A stretch of 64,000 nt of DNA, from the NCBI RefSeq assembly GCF_002878395.1, contig NW_025857455.1, positions 86,939 through 150,938 of the forward strand, in the 5' to 3' direction. The translations under genes and the position numbers were made by a program. This DNA is from Capsicum annuum (taxonomy: Eukaryota > Streptophyta > Magnoliopsida > Solanales > Solanaceae). The notes below the pieces were generated by a model. That model had not been told where the DNA came from and did no database searches. It saw only the letters and a list, made by a program, of their open reading frames with translations. This document shows, in pieces, positions 11,916-24,244 of the stretch. Each line of letters opens with the position of its first letter. The first letter of the stretch is position 1.

Positions 11916-14581
11916 TGTAACACCCCAAATCTGGTACCCAAAATGCTACACGGTGCTCATGACCCCAAAGGACCACAAGCTAACCCATGGCTGATATTTG
12001 TACCTGAAGACTGCATAATATACGTATATAAATACGAAAATAAAGTCTAAAAGTCCATAAGGTTCAAAAACTGAATAAAACATCTAATACAACCATATCT
12101 GAATAATGTGGTATCACAATATCAAAACTAAAGTAAATATCTGAAAATACTGAAGTCTGAATCTAGTTCAAAAGCCTCTAACTGATTAAACTATCTGAAT
12201 AAGGAGTTGATGGGACATGTCCCCAACTAACTCCATCTACTGAGAGCTAAACGAAAATAGTGAAATAAATAATCATATCTTCCTCGAATGATGAGGACTC
12301 ACTGCTAAATCAGGATGCTAAAATCTTGAATGCTACTGACGCTCTGGATCTCGTGCTTCTGAACCTATGGTATAGGATAAAACATCATAGCACAAATGTA
12401 TCAATATGATTGAATGTATAGGTATGCAAGTGAAGTAGGATGAATGCAAAGGGTTCAAATACAAGAACAATGCTAACTGACTGTATAAAATAAACATGAG
12501 AATGCAAGCATCATTAAGTGACTGTAGCTAAATTCCTGATGATACTGACTAATGAGTTTGATCATTGATAACATGAGTTACTAATAATTGATATAACTGA
12601 TACTAAGCGATTGTGTCTAACAGTGTAAGTTCTGATGGAACGAGCTGAGTTCCGTACTGTACTGAGTTGACTGTATCTTACAGCCCTAAAATCTAAAGAA
12701 CTATTTGAGCTCTTTTACTGAGACTGAGACTGAGACTGTGGGAAGTAGTCATTTAACCGACATGCCCCTAATAAGCTATTATAGCTGAGTTGGGGTCCAA
12801 TTTGTAACCATAATTGGAAGGGTGTCAGTACCAACCACTGGTAAGGACAAGCTGTGAGTGACCCTCATCTGGAAGGTACTCTAATGAGAACGGTGGGACC
12901 CTCATCTCACAGGTTGAGACACCTCATCAAACCTTAACTATCAGGTTTGATGTCTCAACCTACGCTGGCTGCATAGTTCTGGAATGCAAGGATTGCTTCT
13001 AGGAATCACACCCTTAACTGGCAGGTGAGTTGCCATCCTTGGGTTCACTGGGTGCTGAATCCTACTCCTATCTGAATAGACATTGAACATGATTATTTGA
13101 AATGAACTGGACTGAGTTCATTGAATTCTGTTGACTGATGAAATACTACTGAGATTACTGATTTACAGAGCTTTCTTAGATTACTAGAATTACTAAGTTT
13201 ACTGAGTTTTACTGAGTCATAAGACTAATAAAATTCTACTGAACATGGATTGACTGAGGATATCATGAAAACATGACACTAAATCTAGGCACACAGCTAA
13301 ATTATTGGGTACAAGTATCCCCAGGACACGATAGGAGAAAACTAACAAGGCATGATATTCTTGAATACAAGACCAACATCAACAATCCATGATTCAATAA
13401 GTTGGGGATTTCATGAAGTACATGGTTATCATAATCTTGTACACGGTAGAAATGCATGTAATCAATGTCATAATTTCATAATCTAACATTATGAGCATTC
13501 CAATAAACATCTACATTGCACATTAATAGCATGGGAGTCATTTGAACATAAGGGTAAAACATGCACATATCATATGGATCACAATTGAGCTATAACACGT
13601 AATTTCTATCCTCTTAGGCATTTTATCAGACACCTTACATGCACAACTTAGGGCATAGGTGTAATCATCAAATTACACATCATAAACAACTCAATTCATG
13701 GACTTTAACTTGCATGCTAACGTAGTTTCATGAAAACACACATAAAGACCCCAACGTGGGAATCATGATTTATTATTTGAAATATGGTTTTTAAGATTTA
13801 TGGATGAAAGGAATCCATAAATCAACACTATGCATACCTTAGTTCTTGATTCCACGAAGATTGACGGTGGAATGTTTTTGAATTTGAATCCCCAATTGAG
13901 AACCCTAACCTGTTCTTGAGAGAATTTTGAGAGGAGTGACTATATTTTGGTTGAATTGGGGATAAATCCCATGTTATAGGCTTATATAGGGAAATACCCA
14001 TTCTGCCCTTAAAATAACTCAAAAAATGGGTGTTTACATCACTTGGGCCATAAGATATGCGATGCACAACTTATCGCGTAAACTAGGTTGTTGGGCACAC
14101 ATCTTATCGCCTAAGTTAGGTTGTGCATCACAAAACTTATGGAATAAGTTAGTTTGTGCGTCGCATAACATATGGCATAACCATTCCAGTAGCCTTAGGT
14201 GATTTTTTAGGTGACTCACTCCACTTTGCAAATCCATAACTTCGTGCTTGGGTTTGAATTTTGGTAAAATTGGTATCGTTGGAAAGCTAATTCTATTCTC
14301 TACAATTTGGTGGTATAAATCTAACAAAATACCATAAATACATCTAGTTATGCTCGTTCAAAGATGACTCTTGTGAAATCAAATACTAAAAGTTGATGGA
14401 TTCAAAAGCTCTTAGCTTGCCTTACTCTAAGTGACTCTTATGAACACGCTTAACACATCATAAGTTCTCTTCTCACTAGGATATTGTAATTCATGTACTC
14501 AAATATGAATAATAGGATAGAAGGTTTCATACATAGGAATAATGGTTCATTTTATAGCTTAGAAATATATGAGGTATTACA
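11916..14581 (-). mobile_element. Left (3') LTR of the chromovirus, family A
   Basis: A 2666-bp LTR running from TGTAACACC to GGTATTACA, collinear with 20069-24244 apart from an insertion in the latter. The U3 part at 14040-14180 carries several imperfect repeats of an ACAACTTATCGC-CTAAGTTAGGTTGTGC motif. The probable TATA region is near 13985 on the minus strand (TATATAAGCC). Confidence 0.9.
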
Positions 14582-14600
14582 ATATCTCCCCCTTGGCAAC
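14582..14600 (-). other. Polypurine tract
   Basis: On the minus strand the sequence reads GCCAAGGGGGAGATAT immediately before the LTR start TGTAATACC. This is the plus-strand primer of reverse transcription. Confidence 0.85.
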
Positions 14601-14979
14601 ATTAGTCCTCGAATGGGACTGACTAGAATGAGAATACTGATGGAATGGACTTACTTAAGGGGCGTGAACATCTAAAACATAACTATATGACTAGAACTAC
14701 TGATATACTGAAATCTCACACTGACTATGCTATCTGGTGTATGGATATATGACTGAGTTGTTCCTCATGAAAGCATGATTGAAATTATTGATAAGCTGAG
14801 CTTCTTTAATGAACATGCATGTCTAATGCATGAATACTTGACTGAACTAACTCTTGAATGATTGAATGAACATGCAATGGTAATTAATACAAAGTTTATA
14901 ATGGAATTCTAAACATGAAACTGAATAAGCTTAACAAGAACTATTACCTTGAGCTAGATCTGAGTTAGTGGAGAAGAGG

Positions 14980-16420
14980 TGAGGATACTTGGTATGCATG
15001 TCTGCTTCTGCTTCCCAAGTAGCTCACTTAACAGACTGATTCCGCCAAAGAACTTTGACTAGAGGGACTTCTTTTTTCCTCAGTCTACGAATCTGGTAGT
15101 CAAGGATTTTAATTAAAATCTCTTCATAAGAGAGGTTATTCTGAATATTTATGTTTTGAATAGGGACTACAACTGCTGGGTCACCTATGCACTTCTTGAG
15201 AAAAGAGACATGAAAGACTGGATGAACAGAGGCTAGATATGAAGGCAACTCGAGCTCATAAGCTACCTTACCAAAGCGACTGAGAATCTTGAAGGGGCCG
15301 ACATATCGGGGACTAAGCTTTCCCTTCTTGCCGAATCTCTTCACTCCCTTAAAGAGAAAGATATTTAGATAAACATAATCACCAACCTCGAACTTGAGAT
15401 CCTTTCTACACACATATGCATAAGACTTCTATCCTCTTTGAGTATCCCGGAGTCTTTCTCTGATCAATTAGTCTTTTTCTAAGGCTTCGAATACCAAGTC
15501 AGGCCCTATAATTGAGGCCTCACTAACTTTGAACCAACCGATTAGAGATCTGCATCTCCTACCATAGAGAGCTTCAAATAGAGACATCCAAATGCTGGAA
15601 TGATAGTTATTGCTGTATGCAAACTCAATCAAAGGCAAATGGCCATCCCAACTACCCTTGAAATTAATTGTACTCGCCTTTAGTATATTTTCTAGAGTCC
15701 GAATGGTCCTTTCTGCTAGACCATCTGTATGAGGATGAAAGTTTATACTGAAAGGAAATTGGGTACCAAGAGCCTTTTGGAACACTGTGCAATCTAACCA
15801 ACTCTCTGATGTAGAGATTGGCCTAATCCTTGGCTGAATAAGAGGTATGGACTGGATAGAAATGAGCATATTTTGTCATCTTGTCTATAATGACCAAAAC
15901 TAAATTATGCTGATGATGAGTATGAGTCAAACCCATCATGAAGTCCATGCTCACTTCTTCCCACTTCATAATGGGAATATTGGATTCCTACATAGACCCA
16001 CTAGGCTTCTGATGCTCTATATTAACCTGCTGACATAGAGAGCAGTTAGCCATAAACTTTGTAACATCTCCCTTCATCCCACTCCACCTATAGATCTCCT
16101 GAAAGTCACCGTACATCTTAGTGGCCACTAAATGAATAGAGTAGCGCGTAGCATACGCTTCTGCAAGAATTCTCTGCCTCAATTCATTTACACCAGGCAC
16201 ACAAAGACAACCTTGACAACGCAAAACACCATCTCCCCCTTGGGAGAAAACCTCTGCTTTATGATCTTTGACTGACTCTTTTAACTTAACTAAACTGGGA
16301 TATCTATCTTGCTTTTCTTTCACCTAGGAAACTAGAGATGATTCTGAACTACTTTGAACCCATATATTACCCTCTTCTAAATCAACTAGGCAGACACCTA
16401 GTCGGGAAATCTGATGAACT
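14980..16420 (-). pseudogene. pol: Chromovirus integrase with chromodomain-like tail
   Basis: Read on the minus strand. The zinc-binding domain comes first (CSLCQQVN near 16040, with the upstream His region at YSIHLVATKMYGD). The catalytic core follows with MDF and IIDKMTKYAH at about 15900. The middle of the core is shortened and garbled around 15780-15860. HTDGLAERTIRTLENIL at about 15720 keeps the third catalytic residue (Glu). FEALYGRRCRSLIGW follows. After a stop near 15430 the C-terminal domain reads [31 protein letters not shown] and a chromodomain-like [19 protein letters not shown], which places the element among Tekay/del chromoviruses. Stops separate the blocks, so no full integrase can be made. 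Confidence 0.9.
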
Positions 16421-17720
16421 TCCTAAGATAACTTCTTCTTACTGTCCTCAACATAAGCAACACTACCCATGGACAGTCTACTGAGAGCATTGGCCACTAC
16501 GTTGGCCTTGTTCGGATGGTAAAGCAAACTCATACCATAATCTTTCAAGAGCTCTAAGCATCTCCTCTAATGAAAAATAAGATCTTTCTGAGAAAAGACA
16601 TACTGAAGGATCTTATGATTTGTGAACACATCTATATGAAATTGTATATATAATGCCTCCAAATCTGTAAGGTAAATACTACAGCTGGTAACTCAAGATC
16701 ATGAGTCAGATAATTCTTCTTATAGGGTTTAAGTTGTCTGGAGGTGTAGTCTATGAACTTACTATACTGTATGGGGACATAACCCAAACCTACTCTGGAT
16801 GCATCATTATACACTACAAACCCATCCGAACCATCTGGAAGAGCCAAAACTAAAGTTGAGGTGATTTGAGTCTTCAACTCCTGAAAACTCTTCTCGCAAG
16901 GATCTGACCACTGAAACTTGACTATCTTCTGAGTCAATCTGGACATAGGGGGTGCAAGAGAAGAAAATCCCTCAATGAACCACCTATAATAGCCAGCCAA
17001 ACCCAAGAAACTCCTAATATCTGATGGAGAGACAGGGCGAGAAAAGTTCCTTACTGCTTCGATCTTTTGAGGATCAACTCTAATGCCATCCCCTGAAATA
17101 ATATGACCAAGGAATGCCACTGACCTTAGAAAACACTTGCACTTACTGAATTTCTCCAATAGCTGATGATTTTTGAAAGTCTAAAGTATGATTCTAAGAT
17201 AGTCTGCATGATCACGCTCACTGCGGGAATAGACAAGGATGACATCTATGAAGATTATGACAAACATGTCCAAGTACTGCTTGAGCACATGGTTTATCAA
17301 GTCCATGAAATCTATTGGGGAATTGGTTATACCAAAGGAAATGACCAAGAATTTGAAGTGACCATACCAAGTACGGAAGGCTATTTTTAGAATATCACAT
17401 TCTCTGACTCTGAGCTGATGGTAGCCTGATATGAGGTCTATTTTTGAGAAATAAATGGCACTCTAAAGTTGGTCAAATAAGTCATCGATTCTGGGAAGTG
17501 GATATTTGTTCTTGACTATGAATTTGTTGAGCTGATGGTAATTAATGTACATTCTGAGAGAATTGTCTTTCTTTTGTACGAATAAGACTGGTGTACCCCA
17601 CAGGGACATACTGGGTCTAACAAACCCCTTATCTAAGAGATCCTTCAATTGTTCTTTCAATTCTCTGAGTTTTGTTGATGTTATTTTGTATAGTCAAATA
17701 GATATAGGCTGACTATCTGG
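16421..17720 (-). pseudogene. pol: Chromovirus reverse transcriptase and RNase H
   Basis: Read on the minus strand. RT starts with [20 protein letters not shown] (about 17620) and [20 protein letters not shown]. Then come [15 protein letters not shown] (about 17430) and the active-site block at about 17240-17260, which reads [13 protein letters not shown] where FIDDILVYS is expected. The second catalytic Asp is therefore Val. The thumb and RNase H follow in one open stretch at 16632-17159 ([20 protein letters not shown], then [12 protein letters not shown] for the RNase H Asp). Several stops interrupt the region 16330-16630 before the integrase. Confidence 0.9.
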
Positions 17721-17899
17721 AAGAAGATTAATGCTGAAGTCTATTTCCCTTTCAAGAGGAATTCTTAGAAGATCTTCGGGAAAGACATCTGAATATTCAT
17801 TCACAATTGGGACTGATTCAAGACTGGGAGTTTCAGAACTAGTGCCCTTCACTTAAACAAGATGATACATACATCCCTTAGATATCATTTTTCGTGCCC

Positions 17900-18330
17900 A
17901 AAGGTAGAAAACAGTTGACCTCTGAAAGCTGAAGTACTTCCCCTCAACTTAAAAATAGGTTCATTCAAAAATTGAAATTGGACTATTCTATTTCTATAAT
18001 TGATTATGGCATATTAAAAATAAAGCCAATCTATGCCGAGAATGACATCAAAATCAGTCATCTCTAATTTGAATAACTCTGCTGAAGTAACCTTCTGAGA
18101 TATCATAACCGGTCAGTTCCTGTATACTCGTTGGGCTATGATGGTTTTACCCACTGGGGTAGAGATTGAAAAGAGGTCTACTAGAATTTAAGGACTGACT
18201 CCAAAATCAACTGCTATATAAGGAGTGACAAAACACAAAGAAGCTCCTAGGTCTAGCAAAGCGTAAACATGTAAGTGAAAGATCTGTAATGTACCAATAA
18301 TCACATCAGGAGAATTTTCCTAATCTTGCC
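17900..18330 (-). pseudogene. pol: Chromovirus aspartic protease
   Basis: Minus strand. YALLDLGASLCFVTPYIA around 18235-18270 is the retropepsin active site in variant form (DLGA). VILGIDWL around 18030 is the conserved flap-distal ILG motif. Stops are present. It closely resembles the protease fragment at 4812-4990 on the plus strand. Confidence 0.8.
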
Positions 18331-18339
18331 AGGACTGGA

Positions 18340-19488
18340 GAGCATAAAGTTTATTTGGGTGTTGCCCAATAGTAGCACTTGAAGTGGTACCCTGATGGTT
18401 CGGGCGACAGGACTGAGCTAAAAAATAATTCTGCTGATTCTGGGAACCTATCTGAGGACAGTCTCTGACTCTGTGGCCTGGCTTGCCATATCCAAAACAA
18501 ATATTGCTGCCAACTTTGCAAATACCCTGATGGTGTTTGCCATTAGTCTGACAAAGGGAATAACTTTGAGCATTGCTAACACTGGCCTGAGACTTAGAGC
18601 CTGGAGCCCTATCTCTATTGCTGTCTCTGAATTTTGGCACTGGAGCACTAGCTGAAGAAGGAGATGGAAATGATTCTTAGGACAAAACTAAAAACGATTC
18701 CTCCCTCTAACTTAGGCTAAGCAAAGTTGAAACTACCTGTCCTTTCTCTCTTATTCTGCTTCTCTCTCATCTTAATTTTTTGCACTTTTATCTGCTGAGC
18801 ATAGGTCATAAGCCTGTCTATGTTCATGTCACTATTCAACATCGCGGACCTATACTCATTGACCACACTATCATTCACCCTAGAAATAAACTTACTCATC
18901 TTGGCCCTGCTATCTGCAACCACATGAGGAGCATATCTGGCTAAGTGAGTAAACTTAAGAGAATACTCTTTCACCATTATGTTTCCCTACCTAAGGTTGA
19001 TAAATTCTAACACCTTAGCTTCTCTCAACTCTAGGGGAAACAATCTATCTAAGAATGCACTGACAAACTCCTCATATTCTATAGATCCTACATCAACTGA
19101 TCTCTCTGAATTCCACTGTTTGAACCAAGTGTGACCAACATCCTACAACTGATATGCAACTAGCTCAGCACTCTCTCTATAAGTAACCCCTATGATGTCT
19201 GTTACCTTATGAACCTGGTCAAGGAATTCCTGAGGGTTCTCATCTAACTTAGACCCATAAAAGGATGGAGGATTCATTTAGGTGAAGTCCTAAATCCTGG
19301 ATATAGCTGAATTGGCCACTGGGCTGGCCGGAATGACAACTGGTCATTAATTTTGAGCAACAACTGACTGAGTAAGAGTAGTGAATGTAGCTCTAAACTC
19401 TGCATGAGAGACATGTTTGCCCAAAGGATCTTCGGGCTGAGGGGCTGACTGATTTCCAGTTCACTTCTTGGGAGGCATGTTATATAAA
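18340..19488 (-). pseudogene. gag: Chromovirus gag with mutated zinc knuckle
   Basis: The start at 19488 on the minus strand reads MPPKK, the usual opening of this gag family, and is followed by a stop. The gag domain contains MNPPSFYGSKLDENPQEFLD (about 19250), TWFKQWNSERSVD (about 19115) and an open piece at 18717-18977 with VVNEYRSAMLNSDMNIDRLM. The C-terminal part at 18320-18640 has CFGYGKPGHRVRDCP, where the second Cys of the CCHC knuckle is Tyr. Frameshifts and stops make it nonfunctional. Confidence 0.88.
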
Positions 19489-20052
19489 TAGAAAAGAACA
19501 AAGGATTATACTTAGAGATTAAATTAAGATTATGCTTACTAGAATGACATGAATATTGAAAGACGAGAAACTATACATAAATATGGCATGCAACACATCC
19601 ATGTACAAGACTCTACTAGATGCGGCTTTCAAACTTCCTAGGACTCTATCTAACCTTAGGCTTTGATACCATTCTGTCACGACCTGACCCGAGACCCTGG
19701 CCATGACGGGCATCCCAAACCACACATGATTGAGATACCCCTATCATGTCCCAACCCACTAGTGATACTATCCACTTTGGGTCCAGGCCTACACGACTTT
19801 AAACTGTATCACTAGGGAGTAAGGCTTTCCTACTTATATACCCTGTATTCTTCCTGTGTTTTTATGATGTGGGACTCCTTCCTAAGTTGAGGTGTTACAT
19901 ACACCCCCTTACAGACTCAGTTTCCTCGCTGAGGTTTGTCCCACCGAATGGGATTTGCCTACACTCAGGACTAAGTTTTGCCCCGCATTACCGAGATTTA
20001 CCTACACTCAGTTTGAACTTTGGCCCACATTGACAGGTATGACACAAGAGAA

Positions 20053-20064
20053 GATCTGATACCA
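20053..20064 (-). other. tRNA-Met primer-binding site
   Basis: On the minus strand the site reads TGGTATCAGATC, four bases downstream of the sense end of the right-hand LTR. Confidence 0.85.
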
Positions 20065-21289
20065 AGTTTGTAACACCCTAAATCTGGTACCCAGAAAGCT
20101 ACACGGTGCTCATGATCCCAAAGGACCACAAGCTAATCCTTAACTGATATCTGTACTTGAACACCGTATAATATACATATATAAGTGCGGAAATAAAGGC
20201 TGTAAGGCCATAAGGCTCAAAACCTAAATAAAATATCTAATACAACCATATCCGAATAATTTGGTATCACAATACCAAAACTGAAGTAAATATCTAAAAA
20301 AACTGAAATCTAAATCTAGTTTGAAAGCCTCTAACTGACTGAACCGTCTAAATAAGGAGTTAATGGGACATGCCCTTGAATAATTCCATCTACTGAGAGA
20401 TATTCTAAAGTAGTGAAATAAATAATCATATCATCCTCGAATGATGAGGACTCACTGCTAAATTAGGCTGCTGAAATCTGGAATTCTACTGACACTTTGG
20501 ATCTCGTGCTTCTGAACCTACAGTGTAGGCTGAAACACTATAGCGCAAATCCGTCAGTACGATTGAATATATTGGTATGAAATTGAGGTAGGCTGAATGC
20601 AAAGGGTTCAAATGCATGAACAATGCTAACTGACTGTATAACATGAATGTGAGAATGCAAGCATGATTAAGTGACTGTAACTGAATTTCTAATGATACTG
20701 ACTACTGAGTCTAAACACTGAAAACATAAGTTACTGATAACTGATATAACTAATATTGAGCGACTGTGCCTGACAGTCTAAGTTCTGATGGAACTAGATA
20801 AATTTCATAATATACTGAGTTTACCGTATCTGATAGCCCTAAAATCTGAAGAACTATCTGAGTTTTTTTATTGAGACTAAGACTTAGATTGTAGGAAGTA
20901 CTCATTTAACTGGCATGCCCCTAATAAGCTATTATAGCTGAGTTGGGGTCCAATCTATAACCCTAATTGGAAGGGTGTCAATACCACACTATTGGTAAGG
21001 ACAAGCTGTGAGTGACCCTCATCTGATAGGTACTCTAATGAACGGTGGGACCATCATCTGAAAGGTTAAGCCACCTCATCAATCCTCAGCTTTCAGGTTT
21101 GATGTCTTAACCTATGCTGGCTATGTAGTTCTAGAATGCAAGGATTGATTCTAATGATCACACCCTCAATTAGCAGGGGAGTTCCCATCCTTGGGTTCAC
21201 TCGGTGCTAAATCCTACTCCATCTAAATAGACACGGGACATAATTATTTGAACTAAACTAGACTGAGTTCATTGAGTTTTAATGACTAA

Positions 21290-22747
21290 CTTAATCCTAT
21301 TATTTACCCATTTATCTCTCGACCTCAATGGGTAGTGCATCCATTAATTCTTTCAAACTAAAAGAATGTGTTCACTATTTAACTAGGTTCTTATGTAAGC
21401 AAATCCGATTAAAGCATTTGCCATTAAACTAAAGATTACAATCTTTCGAGTCCATGTAAACTCTTTATTTTTTTAACATATACTCTCCTCTTGAACAAGT
21501 GATATTCGTAAGCTCACCCTTTAGGTTACAATAAAGAGAAGTCGTTACATTGCTCGACAAGCACCTCCCTATCGGGCAAGTGATTGCTTTATCAAAGTAA
21601 CCTAACAACACCTTCCTCTCGAACAAGTGATGTTCTAGTGCTGACTCTTCTAGTTCACAACCATGAGTTTACTCTTTCAAGACTACATCAAGAGAATTCG
21701 TTACATTGCTTGGCAAGCACTTCCCTCTCAGGCAAATGATTGCTTTATCGAAGTAACCTAACACCACCTTCCTCTCGGATAAGTGATGTTCTAGTGCTGA
21801 CTCTTCTAAGTCGCAGTCAAGAAACAGGTTATTAAAGTACCGAAAGTTTTATACAATATCAATTACTCAAGAAACTTAAGTAGATTCACAACCCAAACAA
21901 GTTATTTACCCCAGCTATGGGAGATTAGCGACACATTTCCATAGAAGAAACACAAGATATCATTATGTTGTTCATAAAATGTTCAAGAGTTACTTACAAC
22001 TATTACAAGAATGTATTCTTGGATCTTCAATAGAGATGAAATGCTTAAACTCCAAAAGCTAATGGTTTCTTCCAACAATGAGCTACGTTACAATAAACTA
22101 AAAACTAGATAAAAGTTAACCTCCAAGATAGAGAACTATATCTGAAAAATATAGATCTTAGATCTAGCCTACAAAGTAAAGTCAAAGGTAGGTAGGAAAA
22201 TGTAGAAAAATACTAAGCTAAGATGGAGGCTAAGACTAAAAAAATGTCTAGGATACTGAAATAAACCCTAACACTTTGTATTTCTAAGATTACAGAACTT
22301 AGGGTTTCAAACTTTCAAACTTGGTCTTGACGCTTTGGATACGATAGTATGAGTCGACGGTTCATCACATGTCTGATGGTCCGCTATACGTGACCGTCAC
22401 TTGGTTCCAGTGATGATGACTTTTGCTTCTCAGTGACGGTGTAATCTGATGGTCCATCGAATGTCTGATGGCCCATCGTATGCAACTATTGCTTGATTCC
22501 AGTTGCTTGTTCTACTACTTTTGCTAGACTGTAGGGCTCGACGGCTAGTCGCATAAGCGATGGTCTATCGATCCTATCATCGCAAGTGATTTTCTCTTAT
22601 TTTTACCTATTTTCTTAAGTAAATCATCCCCTTGGCTTTTTTCCTGAAAACACTAAAATACAATGTCAAATACAACATTAGTTGCTTGAAAACATACATT
22701 TTACTTCATAAAAAGGCCTAAGATGTTCTGTCAGAAGCCGAAACATC
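21290..22747 (-). mobile_element. Insertion inside the right LTR, probable solo LTR
   Basis: The segment is absent from the sister LTR. LTR similarity stops at TGACTAA and resumes at ACTGACGGAATACTAC. On the minus strand its start region resembles the first part of the Athila LTR at 28454 in layout: ATGTATGTTTTCAAGCAAC, then TTTCAGGAAA, then a cluster of GATGG-like motifs at 22330-22580. I infer a solo LTR of an Athila-like family. Exact borders and a target duplication are not clear. Confidence 0.55.
21520..21832. repeat. Two tandem copies of a 156-bp unit
   Basis: CGTTACATTGCTYGRCAAGCAC begins at 21543 and again at 21699. The shared unit also includes GTGATGTTCTAGTGCTGACT. The copies differ at scattered bases. 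They lie inside the LTR insertion. Confidence 0.8.
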
Positions 22748-24244
22748 ACTGACGGAATACTACTAGATTACTGATTTATAAAGCTTTCTGAGATTACTAG
22801 AATTACTAAGTTTATTGAGTTTTCCTGAGTCATGAGACGAACAAAATTCTACTAAACATGGCTTGACGGAGGATATCATGAAAACATGACACTGGCTCTA
22901 GGCACACAATTAAATTGTCGTGTATAAGTACCCCCAGGACTCAATAGGATGAAAATGACAAGGCATGACATTCTTTAATACAAGACCAACATCAACAATC
23001 CATAATACAATAAGTTGGGGAATTCATGAAGTACATGGTTATCATAATCTTGTACACGGTAGGAATGCATGTAATTAATTTCATAATTTCATACTATGAC
23101 ATCATGAGCATTCCAATAAACATCTACATTGCACATCAATAGCATGGGTGTCATTTGAACATAAGGGTAAAACATGCACTTATCATATAGATCACAATGG
23201 AGCTATAATATACAATTTATATCCTCTTAGGCATTTTATCATACACCTTATATGCACAACTTAGAGAAAAAGTGTAATCATCAAATTACACATCATAAAT
23301 AACTTAATTCATGGATTTCAACTTGCATGCTAATGTAGTTTCATGAAAAACACATAAAGACCTCAACTTGGGAATCATACAACAAGATAAACATGGTCAA
23401 AAATAACCCACAACATAAAAATTATGATTTATTATTTGAAATAGGATTCTTGAGCTTTATGGATGAAAGGTATCAATAAATCAACACTATGCATACCTTA
23501 GTTCTTGATTCCACGAAGATTGACGGTGGAATTTTCTTAAATTTGAATCCACAATTGAAAACCCTAACTTGTTCTTAAGAGAATTTTGAGAGAAGTGACT
23601 ATATGAATTGGGGCTAAATCCCGTGTTATAGGCTTATATAGGGTGGGAAATACCCATTCTTCCCTTAAAATAACTCAAAAAATGGGTTGTTTATATCACT
23701 TAGTCCATAAGATATGCGTCGCACAACTTATCGTGTAAGCTAGGTTATGCGGCATACAACTCATCGCCTAAGTTAGGTTGTGCATCGCACAACTTATGGA
23801 ATAAGTTAGTTTGTGCGTCACACAACTTATGGCATAACCATTCCAGTAGCTTTAGGCAATTTGTTAGGCGACACACTCCATTTTGCAAAGTCATAACTTC
23901 TTGTTCAGGTGTCAAATTTTGGTAAAATTTATATCATTAGAAAGATAGTTTGATTGTCTATAATTTGGTGGGTCTAAATCTTCCAAAATACCACATATAC
24001 ATCAAGTTATGCTCGTTCAAATATGACTCTTGCAAAATCAAACCCAAAAACTTGATGGATTTAAAAGCTCTTAGCTTGCCTTACTCTAAGTTACTTTTAT
24101 TAACACGCTTAACACATCATAAGCTCTCTTCTCACTAGGATACTCATTGTAAGTCATGTACTCAAATATGAATCACAGGATAGGAGGTTTCATACGTAGG
24201 AACAATGGTTCATTTTCAAGCTTAGAAATATACGGGGTATTATA

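Larger units (their letters stand above)
11916..24244 (-). mobile_element. Complete Ty3/gypsy chromovirus (Tekay/del-like), minus strand
   Basis: Both LTRs, a polypurine tract, gag, protease, RT, RNase H, integrase with a chromodomain-like tail and a primer-binding site are all present in the expected order on the minus strand. The ends read TGTAACACC on the left and GGGGTATTATA on the right. The flanking 5-mers are ATATA (11911-11915) and ATATG (24245-24249), an imperfect 5-bp target duplication. The element lies inside an Athila copy. Its genes carry multiple stops and a mutated RT active site, so it is not autonomous today. Confidence 0.9.
20069..24244 (-). mobile_element. Right (5') LTR of the chromovirus, interrupted
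   Basis: Collinear with the LTR at 11916-14581 from TGTAACACC to GGTATTATA. It is 4176 bp long because about 1.46 kb of unrelated sequence sits near 21290-22747. The U3 motif repeats (ACAACTTATCG-like) recur at 23710-23840. Confidence 0.88.

Noticed and set aside
14034..14327. 97-codon minus-strand frame with repeated CDAQ-type motifs
   Set aside because: It is made by the U3 motif repeats of the family A LTR and is not conserved in frame in the sister LTR at 23710-23840.
21520..21832. Repeated blocks as a CRISPR array
   Set aside because: There are only two long units, with no short regular repeats or unique spacers, and a eukaryotic context.
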